Shown one piece after another: positions 22,301 through 33,240 of a DNA stretch of 64,000 bases. Source of the stretch: Telopea speciosissima (lineage: Eukaryota; Streptophyta; Magnoliopsida; Proteales; Proteaceae); NCBI RefSeq assembly GCF_018873765.1, contig NC_057921.1, positions 68,003,557-68,067,556 on the forward strand, in the 5' to 3' direction. Within the stretch, counting starts at the first letter, position 1; the number at the start of each line of letters is the position of its first letter. Below the pieces are notes generated by a model. It was not told the origin of the DNA and searched no databases. It was given only the letters and a program-made list of their open reading frames with translations. Both the position numbers and the translations under genes were made by a program.

Positions 22301-22432
22301 AAGGGAAAAAGGACATTAACGGTCACGTGCGGTTTGTACCTGCGTCCAAGCAAAGCTGCACGCAAAATGCAGGTGATTGTCTAAATGCGGTACTCCCGCA
22401 CTGTGCCACCGGTTAGCATTTCTTTTTCCTTA
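22301..22432. mobile_element. small MITE with possible 9-bp target duplication
   Basis: Ends aagggaaaaaggacatta and (minus strand) taaggaaaaagaaatgc are imperfect inverted repeats; aattaaatt flanks both sides (22292-22300, 22433-22441). The flank is low-complexity, so the duplication could be chance. Interior GC-rich hairpin at about 22322-22410. Confidence 0.55.
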
Positions 22433-22441
22433 AATTAAATT

Positions 22442-22627
22442 AAAGCTTTTAAAAATCGAAACCTTTCCATTAGTTCCTCAAAACTCCATGCCCTCATCTA
22501 TCATGATGTCAATTCTAAAATGTCTATCATCCCCATTATCACATCGTCATTCTCTCCGGGGATTGGATTGTTTTCAGAAATATTAGCGGTGGGTGAACGT
22601 ACAAAACAATTTACCTATACAAATAGA

Positions 22628-22663
<36 letters not shown>

Positions 22664-24848
22664 AGTGTATTGCTAAAAATAACTCACGATTGAAAAATCG
22701 TCCACCAGATAAGTTGATTTCTTCTTATTCATCATCTTCTTTAAAATTCCAAATGCATGAGTAAGACGAGAGAATTAAAGTAGGATTGGTTCAACATTCC
22801 ATCGAAAAAGCGTTTCAGCATTATCCAATTTATATATATGTATGTATGTATATATATGGTTTTAATGCACGATATTGGTCCATCTTCAAAATCTATATTA
22901 ACAATATCAATTGGCACGGATCGACCAGTATCAAATAAAGAATAGATCACATGTCCCTTTTGTTTGCAAAAATGGCAAAAAATGGACAAATGTCTTCCTC
23001 CGACAAGTACATGTAGAGAAATTGAACTTTATTGGACAAGTTCACCTTTGATTTTTAAAATCTTTTTTTTTTTTTAAACTCTTTTACCGTTGATTTGTAT
23101 CATTTCATTAATACAGTATTGACACGATATCGAATTGATGGCTAGCAATGCCAATACACTTACTTGTATCTGGCCATGCAATAACAATACCTCAAAACCA
23201 TGTAGATATATATATATATATATTGTTCCTTGGAAATTTATCCTCTCAAGTACTATGCACCCAACACTTAAAAGATTGAGTTCCTCTTCAAGAAGCTCAG
23301 CAACCAAGGAGTGCCCGAAAGGCATCTAACCATTGGGTTGTGTCGAACACATTCTGATGGTTGATTGGGTGTGCACCGGGATGTCCGTGGCACTGCACAC
23401 CCCAGCCCTTGGATGTGCCTCTAGGCACCCTAGAGACGAACCGAATCCACACTTAAGAGGATAAAAAGACGTCACTACTCATGTTGCATTGCACTTGAAA
23501 GGGTGAAAATCCATTGTTCCCCATTTAGATTAGGTTTTCATATTTTTAATTAATTAATTTTTTTCTTTTCTATGGATGGATTACTTAAGAAAAGATTGAA
23601 ATTGTTTCCTTAGATCACAGTTCGAGGGAAACTTCCTAAGTTAGAGAAAGAGGACGTGGGTTGCACGTGGTGGGCCCTTACCTTCACAAGATATCTGACT
23701 CAGCCTTGTGACACGGCTGAAGCAGGTCCTGGTTGGTGGTGGACGGTGGTGGGCCTAGTGGCGGCCGAAAGCGAGTCTGACCCCCCACGTGTTAACTTGA
23801 ACATGGCGGCGTGGGCATGTCTGTCTCGTGGATCTGCTTTTCTGCCGCAGGCGCAGACACCCCCATCACCTAAACAATAGATTTTCCAGGTTTTATTCGG
23901 ATTCCGCTCTTTTATTCCTTTTTATTTGTGCTTGCCTTCTTGGATGGATCCTCCACGTTATGGGTGTTAATTGTTAAGGGGAAAGTTATCCTCCGTCCCT
24001 CCACCCGTCCGTGGGACATCCACTGTATATAGTAGGTTCTCAAATTCTTATAGCTAAGGGTATGTCCCTAGTATCGTCTCAAAATTCTCACCTGATGTTC
24101 CTTCCCGTTCTTCCCAACCGCGGTGAATGAGATACTATGGGTGAAAGAAAACGTACGTGGTCTCTTTGTTAAGGTCGAGAGTGGAGACCATACATTATCA
24201 CATACATATAGTCATATACACCCCATATAGTGCGTATAGTGTATACTATCACTAATTGATAAAGGAACAACCTCCAATGTTTTAACAAGCAAGCTAACCT
24301 TAAGGCTTAAACCAAACCCATCCATCACCCCCCCCCTTTCTCCAAATTGTTGTATTGGGAATAGTTAACTTTTTGACATGTTACTTTCTAGTTCGAGTGG
24401 TGTACACTTCACTTTATTAATTGAGATTTAGAATTCGTTTGGGAATGAGTTAAAGAAACCCCCTCTTTTGAAAAAAAAAAAAAAATACTGGTGGAGGATA
24501 AGTAATGAATCCGATGAAAAGGCTTTTTAAATCTCACTTTTCAAAAAGCCAAATGGCTAAATCTTAAAAACTCAGTCATGCAAATCGCAATATTCTCTCG
24601 TAGTATTTACTATTTACTATTTACTATTTACTACAGCAGCCAACAAGTCTGAGATAGATTAATTTTCTCCACTCTTTTAAAGTGTCTTAACTCTTAAGAA
24701 GAAGCTCGATCGGGTTCTCAGCCTCTAAATTTGTCTAGAGCCTGCTGCAGCACAGACTGGTCAATAGGAGTACGCTAGTATCGTTCTGGAATCTGGACTG
24801 GATTTTTCACCTTACCAAGAAGGAAGACTCTTTTTATTTAACCTAATC
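22442..24848. other. intergenic, no gene
   Basis: Includes a (CT)n run at 22632-22660, short AT microsatellites near 22840 and 23205-23222, and words of a gatatcg-rich repeat family near 22865-22930 and 23115-23160, also seen at 42546-42780 and 56290-56490. The open frame at 23656-23880 has no recognised domain. Confidence 0.5.
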
Positions 24849-25014
24849 TTCTACGGCGCATGCCCGTAGCAGTTAGAGTAGCGCATTGATGAAGTGCGGT
24901 GTAATGATCATTTTATCCCGATCTGAGCGTTTTATTTGAGCGAGATAAGACGATCATTACGTTTCATTTTATTAATGCACCACTCTGACCGCTACGGGCA
25001 ACACGCCGTAGAGA
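24849..25014. mobile_element. foldback MITE, 166 bp
   Basis: Arms ttctacggcgcatgcccgta and tacgggcaacacgccgtaga are inverted complements with a small indel, and inner parts also pair (gtaatgatcattttatc / gataagacgatcattac). No coding. Single copy seen in this window. Confidence 0.75.
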
Positions 25015-25960
25015 ATCACGATCCCCTTTAATTAGCCATAAATAATCACGGTTGACAATGAACTCTGCTTCAACCCCTCACATGGCGGACTTGTACGTGG
25101 AGTAACTTTAAACCCTTCGTTCTTTCTTTCCGTCTTTTGCCAAAAAGGAAATTGAATGATATCCGTAGTTAATGATCTACACAATGTGAACGTCACATGG
25201 GAGATACAAAAATTAGAGAAACAACTTTTTATTTTTTTAATCTTATATTTTTCTCTATCCTCTCTGTCCTCCACCACCACCACCAAAAAAGTACCAAAAG
25301 AAAGGGTCCACACAAACCAACACCAACAAAATTGATTGATTGATTATCACTTTAGAGTTTGTTTTGATCAGTATTAAAATTTAGGATAAAAGTTTTAATA
25401 CATGGCTCCGGAGTCCGGAGGCGACATGCATGTGACACATACTTGCATTTGTTCCAGTCATCACAACGCACTCCCAGTCGAGCCCCCACTGCTCTCCCAC
25501 CTCTCTTCAGTCTCTTTGTCTGTGCAGTATTCCCTCTTCTATGCTTCTTCTGTAATAATATTATTATTATTAGTAAATAAAGAAGGGGGAAATTAAGAAA
25601 TCCTTGTTATCCTAGGAAGAATCCAGAGAGAGAACCCTCCTCAAAACCCAAACCTAGAAACTAACTTTTGGTTTTACCAAACCAAAAAAAAAAAAAAAAA
25701 AAAAGAAACTAACTTTTGTTCTCCTCAGCAGTCGGCCACGAACAGTTGAAAAAAGCACAAAAGCAAGGATAAAAAGGTAATTTGAAGATGGAGTACGTAG
25801 GCGTAATATGACAAAAGCATGTAATTGAGTCACCGCTCTTCTTTCTCTCGTTTCTTTTTCATTTCTTATTCTAATTTTAATCCAGAAAAGGGCCCTAAAC
25901 TGTTCTATATGATCTATAGTAGTATGCCTGCTGATGTTGAAGGAGTACGCAGTAGCAGTC
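25015..25960. other. intergenic and promoter region of HMA gene 2
   Basis: No gene. Contains an A-run at 25684-25704. The last part is probably promoter. Confidence 0.45.
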
Positions 25961-25967
25961 TATAAAT
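25961..25967 (+). promoter_or_regulatory. TATA box of HMA gene 2
   Basis: TATAAATAAATA about 195 bp before the start codon, a good plant TATA box in the right place. Confidence 0.55.
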
Positions 25968-26157
25968 AAATATAGAGTAGTAGGTTTCCAAACAGACTAC
26001 CTACCAAATATGCAGCGATCGAGGAGGCCATCTCTTAGTTAGTTAGTAGTTTGGCAATACAAGTCATGCATGCATGCATGCTATTATAGCTGCTGATCGA
26101 CAGACCTTAATTTCCTTCTTCAATCCCCATCCCATATAGAGGTAGGTAATTGATTGA

Positions 26158-26832
26158 ATGGCGAACTTGCAAATTGTTCAGGCCCTGAGTGGCAAAAGTG
26201 TGGAGCCACAGCATGTAGAAATGATGGTGCCTCTATACTCTTACGGTTGCGGCAGAAAAATAAAGAAGGCTCTCCTCTCCCATTTCAGAGGTACGTACGT
26301 ACGTACGTACGTAGTATCATATAATAATTAATTACCATACTCCACGTTTACAGGTTTTTGCAACCATAATAGAGAGATGGATGTATATTGTTTTAGGGCA
26401 AGAGATCTCTACTTGATGATCATGATGATAATTGATGATGATATTGATGATATTGTACGTACCTGGGTTATCTAACTAACTGCAGGGATATATTCGGTAA
26501 CAGTGGATTACAAACTACAGAAGGTGACGGTGTGGGGTATCTGCAACAAATACGATGTCCTAGCCACCATCAGGAGGAAGAGAAAGGAAGCTCGTTTCTG
26601 GGACATCGACCAGCTACCCTCTTACCATCATCACCAAGATGAACCCACATGTTCTTCTTCTTCTTCTTCTCTGCCGCCGCCGCCTCCTCCCCCTCCTCCT
26701 CCTCCTGCTACTGCTGCGACAACAACCATGATGAGCATCATCCCCAACAAGCTCTGCTCTCTCAGTCTCTACTGGAGAACATGGAAGAATAAGAAGGGTG
26801 ACTTACTAAGATCCTACTATCGTAAGCATTAG
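26158..26832 (+). CDS. HMA-domain protein with degenerate metal site (HPP/HIPP-like)
   Basis: Exons 26158-26290 and 26486-26832 join to 159 residues. One HMA fold is seen at about 18-85: VEMMVPLYSYGCGRKIKK, then after the intron IYSVTVDYKLQKVTVWGI and VLATIRRKRKEARFW. The usual MxCxxC loop reads L-Y-S28-Y-G-C31: the first metal cysteine is serine, so classic two-cysteine binding is lost. The tail has a poly-Ser tract, a run of 11 Pro and ends RKH with no CaaX box, so no isoprenylation is predicted. This subgroup (VPLYSYGC with VTVWGICNK) is to my knowledge conserved among plants, suggesting a protein-binding rather than metal-carrying role; that is inference. The phase-1 intron sits where the neighbouring HIPPs have theirs. 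The start is the first ATG downstream of the TATA box that opens this frame. Confidence 0.88.
26291..26313. repeat. (GTAC)n microsatellite at the splice donor
   Basis: The intron of the HMA gene begins directly with gtacgtacgtacgtacgtac and on, so the splice donor is itself the first unit of a tetranucleotide repeat. Confidence 0.95.
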
Positions 26833-27536
26833 TGCCGTGGCCCAGCCCAGCTGGATTAATTAAAATTACTGCGACTTTCATCAGGACCACCGATGAGTCC
26901 GATCACCAACCCTGCACCCTCCTCGATATCAGATCGATCCCTTTCTTCCTTCTCGATCCTTCTTCTCACACCTTCATTTTTATTATTATTACACTAGATT
27001 AGACTACATTCTACGTAGATCCAGACTCCAACTACTGCATGCAGAGTATGATGAGAGTACGTCCGAAAAACACAAGAATAATGTACAAATTACTACTATG
27101 TAGAATTGCTTTTATTTTAAATTCTGTGCTTCCTTTAATTCTTCTTAGGATAGACACAGACGACTCTTGTCTTAGCATTTCTCCATGAAAATTTCTTTTT
27201 TCTTGGCAAAAATTCTCCAGAAAAAAAAAAAAAAAAAAAAAAAGGATAGGATCGAGAGCTAAATCTTCTATGAGAATATTCAATTAAAGGGGATCTCCCC
27301 CTCCAGGCCTAAGGACCTCTGCCAATTCATCAAGTAAGATGAAAGCAAAGGATTCCTAGTACTTTCTAGCTCACTTTCTGTTAAATGCAATACTAAAAAA
27401 TGCCCAAAGATCCTTCCTGTATGGCACGTTTATTTTGGAACGGCGCGCATTGTTAATATTTTCATTCACGGCCTTGGGAACTCCTTTCTCCCGTCCTTCT
27501 ATTACTTACTGAGTTCCACCCCATGCCCATCGGAAA
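26833..27536. other. 3' UTR of HMA gene 2 and intergenic
   Basis: No further gene. A-run at 27219-27242. The 3' UTR probably ends within the first 200 bp (AT-rich stretch near 26978-27000); no clear AATAAA. Confidence 0.45.
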
Positions 27537-27665
27537 AATTTTTGCTGCTACAGGAATGTTCCTCATGCTCATCGGAAAAAATTATTCGTAAATTAATTTC
27601 TACTTTTTCTTGGCTGTCAGTCTTGTAACAGGAACATTCCTGCGACAGGTGTAGCAGCAAAATTT
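27537..27665. mobile_element. foldback element, family D (tgctgcta...ggaatgttcctg)
   Basis: Left arm ttttgctgctacaggaatgt and right arm acattcctgcgacaggtgta followed by gcagcaaaa pair with small loops. The words tttgctgcta and caggaatgttcctgctac recur in the tandem array at 61424-61880. Confidence 0.65.
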
Positions 27666-29190
27666 CGTTCATGCCCATCCCAGGACCCAAAGTTTGCATC
27701 TCCCCACATGAGACGAATGGGGACATATCCGGACCCTCCATGCATGAGATATGATTCTCATCCTCGTGTGTCTCTTTCCTCACCCATACCCTGACTTCAT
27801 AAGTCATAACCAGGGTCACAATTGGGTCGGGTTTTTAGAATTATGCCTATCGCAAGTCAATTTACACTACTACTAAAAGTAGAAAAAAAATCAATACACA
27901 AATCCATTTGCCACGTGTCAAATATACTCAACACATGTTTAAGCACATAATTATTCACAAATAAAACATCTAATCTTAGTAGAACATCTAATTTTAAAAC
28001 AGGGCCAAGTCGAGCTCAACCTAAGGCCTCAACCCTGACCCTGCCTGATCCTAGTCTTCGACCTGAAAAATCCAACAACTTTAGGGTTTAAAAATCCAAC
28101 CCAGGCCCGTTCTGGTGCAGGGCATGTCTGGGCTCACACAGCCAAACTTGCACCCCTACTCATAACAATTAATTTTCATGACCATGCCCGATGTTTGATG
28201 GTGGGTGTCAATTGCACAAAAGTCAATTCATTCATACGAACGCGATAAGCACATAGTTGACAAGACACAATATTCCAGAATTAAAGGCCTTCATGGGCTT
28301 CGACTTAGAGCCTTATATTCAAGCTCCAGCCCACCCAAAGTATGACCCAGCCTGGGCCCTGGACCTGTCAAGCTTATTTGAAGTACTAGATACGCTAATT
28401 TGGAGGGAACCGGATCCTCCCCCGCGCATCGGACGCTGGGCGGGCAGCACGCACCCAAGGACATCACCCCAGCTGTCCAACAACCAACTTGAGAGAGATA
28501 GAGGAGGGGTACGAATTCAACATTGGGTTTCTCGTACTGAGCTATATATGCATCGGCTGGTTCAATCTTTTGCTAGTAAGACCATTGCGTGAGTCCCATT
28601 TTTATCATTTACAAGGGGAGAAAGGGTATTAATAGAAACAAACAAAAAAAAAAAAAAAAAAAAAACAAGTGGTTACCTCTCAATTGTACATTCACCTACT
28701 TGTACGTGCAGATGATCCTTTCTCGTCGATAATTCTTGAGTATAAATATAAAAGGCACCATGAAATCTCTCGGAAAATAACAAGCAATCAGTTCCATGGG
28801 GTCAATCTTATCCAGAAATATTGGTGACCAGATTGGATCAGGCTGATCTCGAGACTTTGCTTGCAGAACTGGCCAATTTGTTAACGTCCATGGGAGGATT
28901 TTCCGGCTTCTAACTTCTGAAGAAGCATTTTTTTCTTTGTCTTTTGATATATCATATTAATTTATTAAGAAAAGAAAAGAAAACTGTACAAGAAAGTATA
29001 TATATAGGGGCCCTAGCCTAAGGAAGGAAAGGGTCTTACAAACAGGGGCCCTAAGAGATAGGACATACAACAAAAAACATAAAAGGGAACATCCCAAAAT
29101 ACAAACAAAAGGTAATTGAATGTGTCATATGTATCATAGAAACACCCCATTGATCCATAAGTCAGCTATTAAGGGGAGGTGGTTTCATTT
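27666..29190. other. intergenic, repeat-like, no gene
   Basis: Has a gggtcggg / aggcccg-rich repeat near 27825-28140 and an A-run at 28647-28666. The frame at 28257-28592 (111 codons) has no recognised domain and overlaps repeat-like sequence; it is not called a gene. Confidence 0.45.
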
Positions 29191-29194
29191 TGAA

Positions 29195-29520
29195 GGTGAT
29201 TGAATGACATTTGTCGAAAATGTCGTGAGATTTGATGTCTCGGACAATGGCCGGCCTCGGTCTTGTCATATTACGAATCAGTCTATCATTTTGCTCCCTC
29301 CAAATGTGATACACAGAAACGCAAAACGCATGCTTACCAATGTCACCAATATTACCCTCCTAGCTCTGCCTACCCAAGGAGCAACCAACATAATGTTATT
29401 ATTTAGGGATTGAGAGGAGGAAGACAACCTACAACCTACCTAAGCACATCCTCCCAAATCTGGATTTCCGAAGAACACTCAAAAAAAACAAATGATTCCG
29501 AGTCTCTAAAGAAGCTTTAT
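29195..29520 (-). pseudogene. LINE ORF2 zf-RVT remnant
   Basis: On the minus strand NKASLETRNHLFFECSSEIQ, then IWEDVLR and, further on, FCVYHIWREQNDRLIRN are the usual zf-RVT-to-C-terminal phrases of plant L1 ORF2 (compare the element at 11600). At least four stops lie between them, so it is a fossil. Confidence 0.65.
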
Positions 29521-29766
29521 TCATTTTATTAGTGTTTTGACGTGATTAGGGTGGACCAGGGATGCAAGGAAATTGGCGCACCTAGTTTATTTACACATAT
29601 ATAGACAGCCCTTGAAATGAGGATGAGGATGGGGATGGGGCTGAAGCTGAGGCTAAGGAGTTGCTCGTAAGTTCCATTTTCCAGGGACATCAAAAGTCAT
29701 ACACAGGAATTAAAGATCTAGGTCCACGTGATTATGCGTGCCAATTAATTAGTCTCAACTTGTGTA

Positions 29767-30036
29767 GTGCCATCTTTTTTTCTTAGTTATTACATAATAA
29801 TACAATATGTGATATGTATATTGTCCCTGTCCCTAGACACGGAGGAAGTACGAAATGATAATCCCACTCTCATGAAAGATGGAAATTCTATCCATAATGA
29901 TGCTTCCATGTATGTTCCCATCAATATTGAAACCACTCTGGCATTCAGGAAACTGTCTCCCAATCGATATACTGTCCCCAAACGTAGGAAAAGTATGATG
30001 GTTGGAGCAAAGGGTTGTTGTGAAGACTTAGACTGA
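29767..30036 (+). CDS. possible orphan exon, unrecognised
   Basis: An open frame of 89 codons. The part after a good acceptor (ctgtccctag at about 29827-29836) reads as ordinary soluble protein: TEEVRNDNPTLMKDGNSI, VPINIETTLAFRKLSPN, then a basic PKRRKSMM and GAKGCCEDLD before the stop. The first 22 residues are hydrophobic and probably intronic. I do not recognise a family and see no partner exon upstream. It could be the last exon of a small gene or a captured fragment. Confidence 0.25.
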   Translation: MPSFFLSYYIIIQYVICILSLSLDTEEVRNDNPTLMKDGNSIHNDASMYVPINIETTLAFRKLSPNRYTVPKRRKSMMVGAKGCCEDLD

Positions 30037-31137
30037 AGTGGTGGAAGACAGCATCGATCGATACGAACCTTAAACTGATATATATTATATATATTATACG
30101 AGGAGGATATATATATATCGTAATTGCGTACGTGCAACTTGTGGAGCAGAATTTTGAAGAAAATTAATCCTGACGTTCTCCCTTTCTCTGTAATTTGTGT
30201 ACCCCATTATTTATTATTAAATTTTAATAATTAAAAGCTTAATAAAATAGATAAGATACGGACCCTATCTTAATAGTATAGTATCGCAACGTGGGAATAT
30301 AACTTTGTAAGCCTAACAGCTAGAAGTGGTCGATCGGGTTAGAAAAGGACGAGATAAAAAGGAGATATTTTTAGGAATATTTGCTCCCTTTGCATCCAAT
30401 TCAACCCATCTTTTTCCTTTTAAGGAGTTCCCAAGTCCTCTCTCTCTCTAGCTTCAACTAACCCCCACCCTAAGCGATCGGAGCATCGGTCCATCCCTTG
30501 AAAAAAAACATTGGAAGAGATAATAATTAATGTATGCTGGGGATAAATATTATTCTCCATCGTCCGATGTCAGCAGTTTAGCTTAGCCTTGTTGGCATGC
30601 ATGGATGCATGCATGATACCCATATATATATATATTTTTTTTTCAAGCATTATTAAGGTGAGGTGGGGAGGTTTTAGTTAGATACCATTCCCTGTCTAAA
30701 GGGGTTTTTATATATTAAATTAGATTTTTTTTTTTGTTTTATTAATATGGAGTGTTTTGATGGATGACCCACATCACCATCCATCTGATCAAAATCGATC
30801 GATCGATCATCTATTAATAAAATTGGAGTAGTACTTAATTACTTACTACTCATGCAACAACGAACGAAAGCCTGCTCTCGTAGAAATAGAATTGTGTACA
30901 GAGAGAACATTGGAATATATTTCTTTCCCAAGCTAGCTAGAGAATTAGAACTTAAAAGGAAGCGATGCCTTATTGAAGGAATATTATCTGATCTCATCTC
31001 ATAGCATTAGCTAAGGATGAGCTGAGAGGGGTTCGTTAATTGTACATCGATCTTCAGTCATACTTCATCCCACCACGACCGACCTGGCCTTGCTTTCGAT
31101 CTCTTTTAAATAGTGGGGGTGGAGTTCCCTATTACCA
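30037..31137. other. intergenic and promoter of HIPP gene 3
   Basis: No gene. Contains AT-rich runs and gatcgatc repeats. A weak TATA-like TTTAAATA lies at 31105-31112, only 26 bp before the first ATG of the next gene. Confidence 0.45.
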
Positions 31138-32478
31138 ATGGCTACAACAATATTGCAGAGGACATTCGTCTCCTTCGTCTCCACCATCCAATACTATTTT
31201 TGTAGTTACTTTCTTTATCGAAACAACCACCACAAATCATCCTATCAAACAAACACACCCTACATCCATCATCATCAAAAGAAGGATATGCCTAAGGCTC
31301 GTCCGCTATCGTTGCAGGTTTGTTTTCTTCATCCCTAACCTAGCTAACAACATTATTAAAATTTATTTATTTATTTATTTATTAGTTTCTGTTTCTTTTT
31401 AATTATTATGGTATCACATATGGTTAATTGGTTTGAGCTTCAATCAGTAAGGTTTTTTTTCTTAATTATTTCCAAATCACCCATGTACTGCTTCTACCTC
31501 TATTCTATTATCCTGCTTGAAAAAAACTAAAAATTTTCTGGTAGAACCAGAGAAAGCTATAAAATAAAATAAAATAAAATAAAACAATAGAATAGTACGT
31601 TATAGGTCCCGTATAATATTGATTGATCCCTAGCCTGCAGCTGCATCATGCATGAGAGTTTAATCCTTGGCCAAATCTATCATAATTAAAGGCCGCCTGC
31701 CCTTAATTTTACTGTCAATATGTGCCAACGTCATGAATGTTTAACACTATATATATATATGAGTCATCAAATCCCACAACGATGATTGAAGGATATGCAT
31801 ATTTTCATGTTCTTCTTCTTTCCCCTTTTTATTTATTTGATTGATCCATGGATCTTTAACTTGTTCTTCCTCTCTCCCTCTCTGTCTCTCCCCAAATCCC
31901 GGGGAAACAAAAAATAAATTCAAGACCGTGGAGCTTAAAGTGAGGATGTGTTGCGACGGCTGCGAGAGGGTTGTGAAAAATGCCATACATAAGCTTAGAG
32001 GTAAGTAATGGAAGATGGATGGATGGATCTGTTATATTTAATTATATATATTCTGGCCTTTAATTAAATTGATGGCACAAACAAATTAATTAATCTAAAA
32101 AAATTAAGAGGAGAGCAATTAAATTAAATTAAGAAGGATGCATGCATGCATGCAGGGGTTGATTCAGTGGAGGTGGACTTAGAGATGGAGAAGGTGACGG
32201 TGACAGGGTATGTGGACCGTAATAAGGTCTTGAAAGCAGTAAGGAGGAGCGGGAAAAGGGCAGAGTTCTGGCCATACCCAGACCCACCTTTGTACTTCAC
32301 TTCCGCCAACTATTACTTCAAAGACACCACCCATGACTATAAAGAGAGCTACAACTACTGGCGCCATGGTTACAATGTTGCTGACAGGCATGGTCTTATT
32401 CCTCCCACTTCCAGAGGCGATGACAAGGTTAGCAACATGTTCAATGACGACAACGTCAACGCCTGCTGTCTCATGTAA
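31138..32478 (+). CDS. Heavy-metal-associated isoprenylated plant protein (HIPP), one HMA domain
   Basis: Exons 31138-31317, 31925-32000 and 32156-32478 give 192 residues. After a leader of about 60 residues ending PKARPLSLQ, the HMA domain (about 61-128) starts VELKVRMCCDGCERVVK with metal cysteines 70 and 73 (MCCDGC) and continues VDSVEVDLEMEKVTVTGYV and KRAEFWPYPDPPLYF. The tail is Tyr-rich, and the end is MFNDDNVNACCLM with CaaX box CCLM, predicting isoprenylation and membrane attachment. This is a strongly conserved HIPP subgroup. The HMA intron is phase 1 after KLRG. Two starts are possible: 31138 (leader MATTILQRTF) or 31288 (MPKARPLSLQ, 142 residues). Similar leaders occur in relatives, which favours the first, but the TATA-like site at 31105 would fit the second. 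Third gene of the HMA cluster. Confidence 0.93.
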
Positions 32479-32737
32479 TTAATTCTACCCACCCACCTTC
32501 CCAATCCTACCCTCTTCTTCTTCTTCTTCTTAATTCCATGTAAATTAATTACAGTTGTGTGCTTAATTACAACACCTATCTTAATTAAGAAGAGTTGTGT
32601 GTAAAGCTATATATGGTTACTTCCTTTGTTTTCCCTTTCATTTTATTTTTTTATTTTATTTCTTTTTCTTTTTCTTTTTATTTGAGGGGAGAGAAAAATA
32701 GGAGGACCAAAAGGTCCTGCATTAATCGAATAATGAT
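32479..32737. other. 3' UTR of HIPP gene 3
   Basis: Starts with cttcttcttcttctt after the stop; T-rich stretch at 32640-32680. No clear AATAAA. Confidence 0.4.
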
Positions 32738-33042
32738 CACCTCCAATTTTTCCAATTCCTCTAATAGGGGGAGTGGACCCCACCTTGGGTAGTGTTTTTA
32801 GGCAGGGGATAGGGTGGTCATTTTTGCGCCCCCCGCCCCCCATGTGAGGAATTGGAGGAATTGGAGGAGACAACGATTCTGCATCGAATCATTATCCCCT
32901 CCATCCCCTCCAATTCGCTGCCCCCTCCAATTCCTCCAATCCCTCACATGGGGCAGAAATGACCACCCTATCCCCTGCTCGAAAACACTGCCCAAGGTGG
33001 GGTCCACTCCCCCCTATTAGAGGAATTGGAGGAATTGGAGGG
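32738..33042. mobile_element. foldback element, family A copy 4, head-to-head
   Basis: A 305-bp palindrome: left arm has ccaattcctctaatagggg and gagtggaccccacc, right arm has the complement ggtggggtccactc and cccctattagaggaattgg. In the middle ggaattggaggaattggagg meets its own complement, so it looks like two units joined head to head. Confidence 0.85.
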
Positions 33043-33119
33043 AAGCAAATCCAAGCCTATGAGAGAACAACCAATCTCTAATTATTCTTCCACAATCCTC
33101 CATCAAGGTAATTATATAT

Positions 33120-33240
33120 TATGGAGTGCGGCTCTGGTTCACGTACGAGAACCATCTCACACTCCCCTGAGTTGATCTGATGGAATCCACAAAGTGGGGG
33201 TTCACAATGTCGATTCTCTCATACATGAACTTGAACGGAC
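33120..33240. repeat. foldback family B copy 4
   Basis: gttcacgtacgagaaccatctc at the left and tctcatacatgaacttgaac at the right form imperfect arms, with gatggaatccacaaagtggg inside, as in the other family B copies. Confidence 0.6.

Noticed and set aside
23656..23880. 74-codon Trp/Pro-rich frame
   Set aside because: GC-rich local sequence, no homology recognised and no promoter features.
26880..26930. Hammerhead-ribozyme-like gatgagtccg word after HMA gene 2
   Set aside because: The GAAA half of the catalytic core and the paired stems are missing, so it is a chance match.
28257..28592. 111-codon plus frame
   Set aside because: No recognisable domain, no splice partners, and the flanks are repeat-like.
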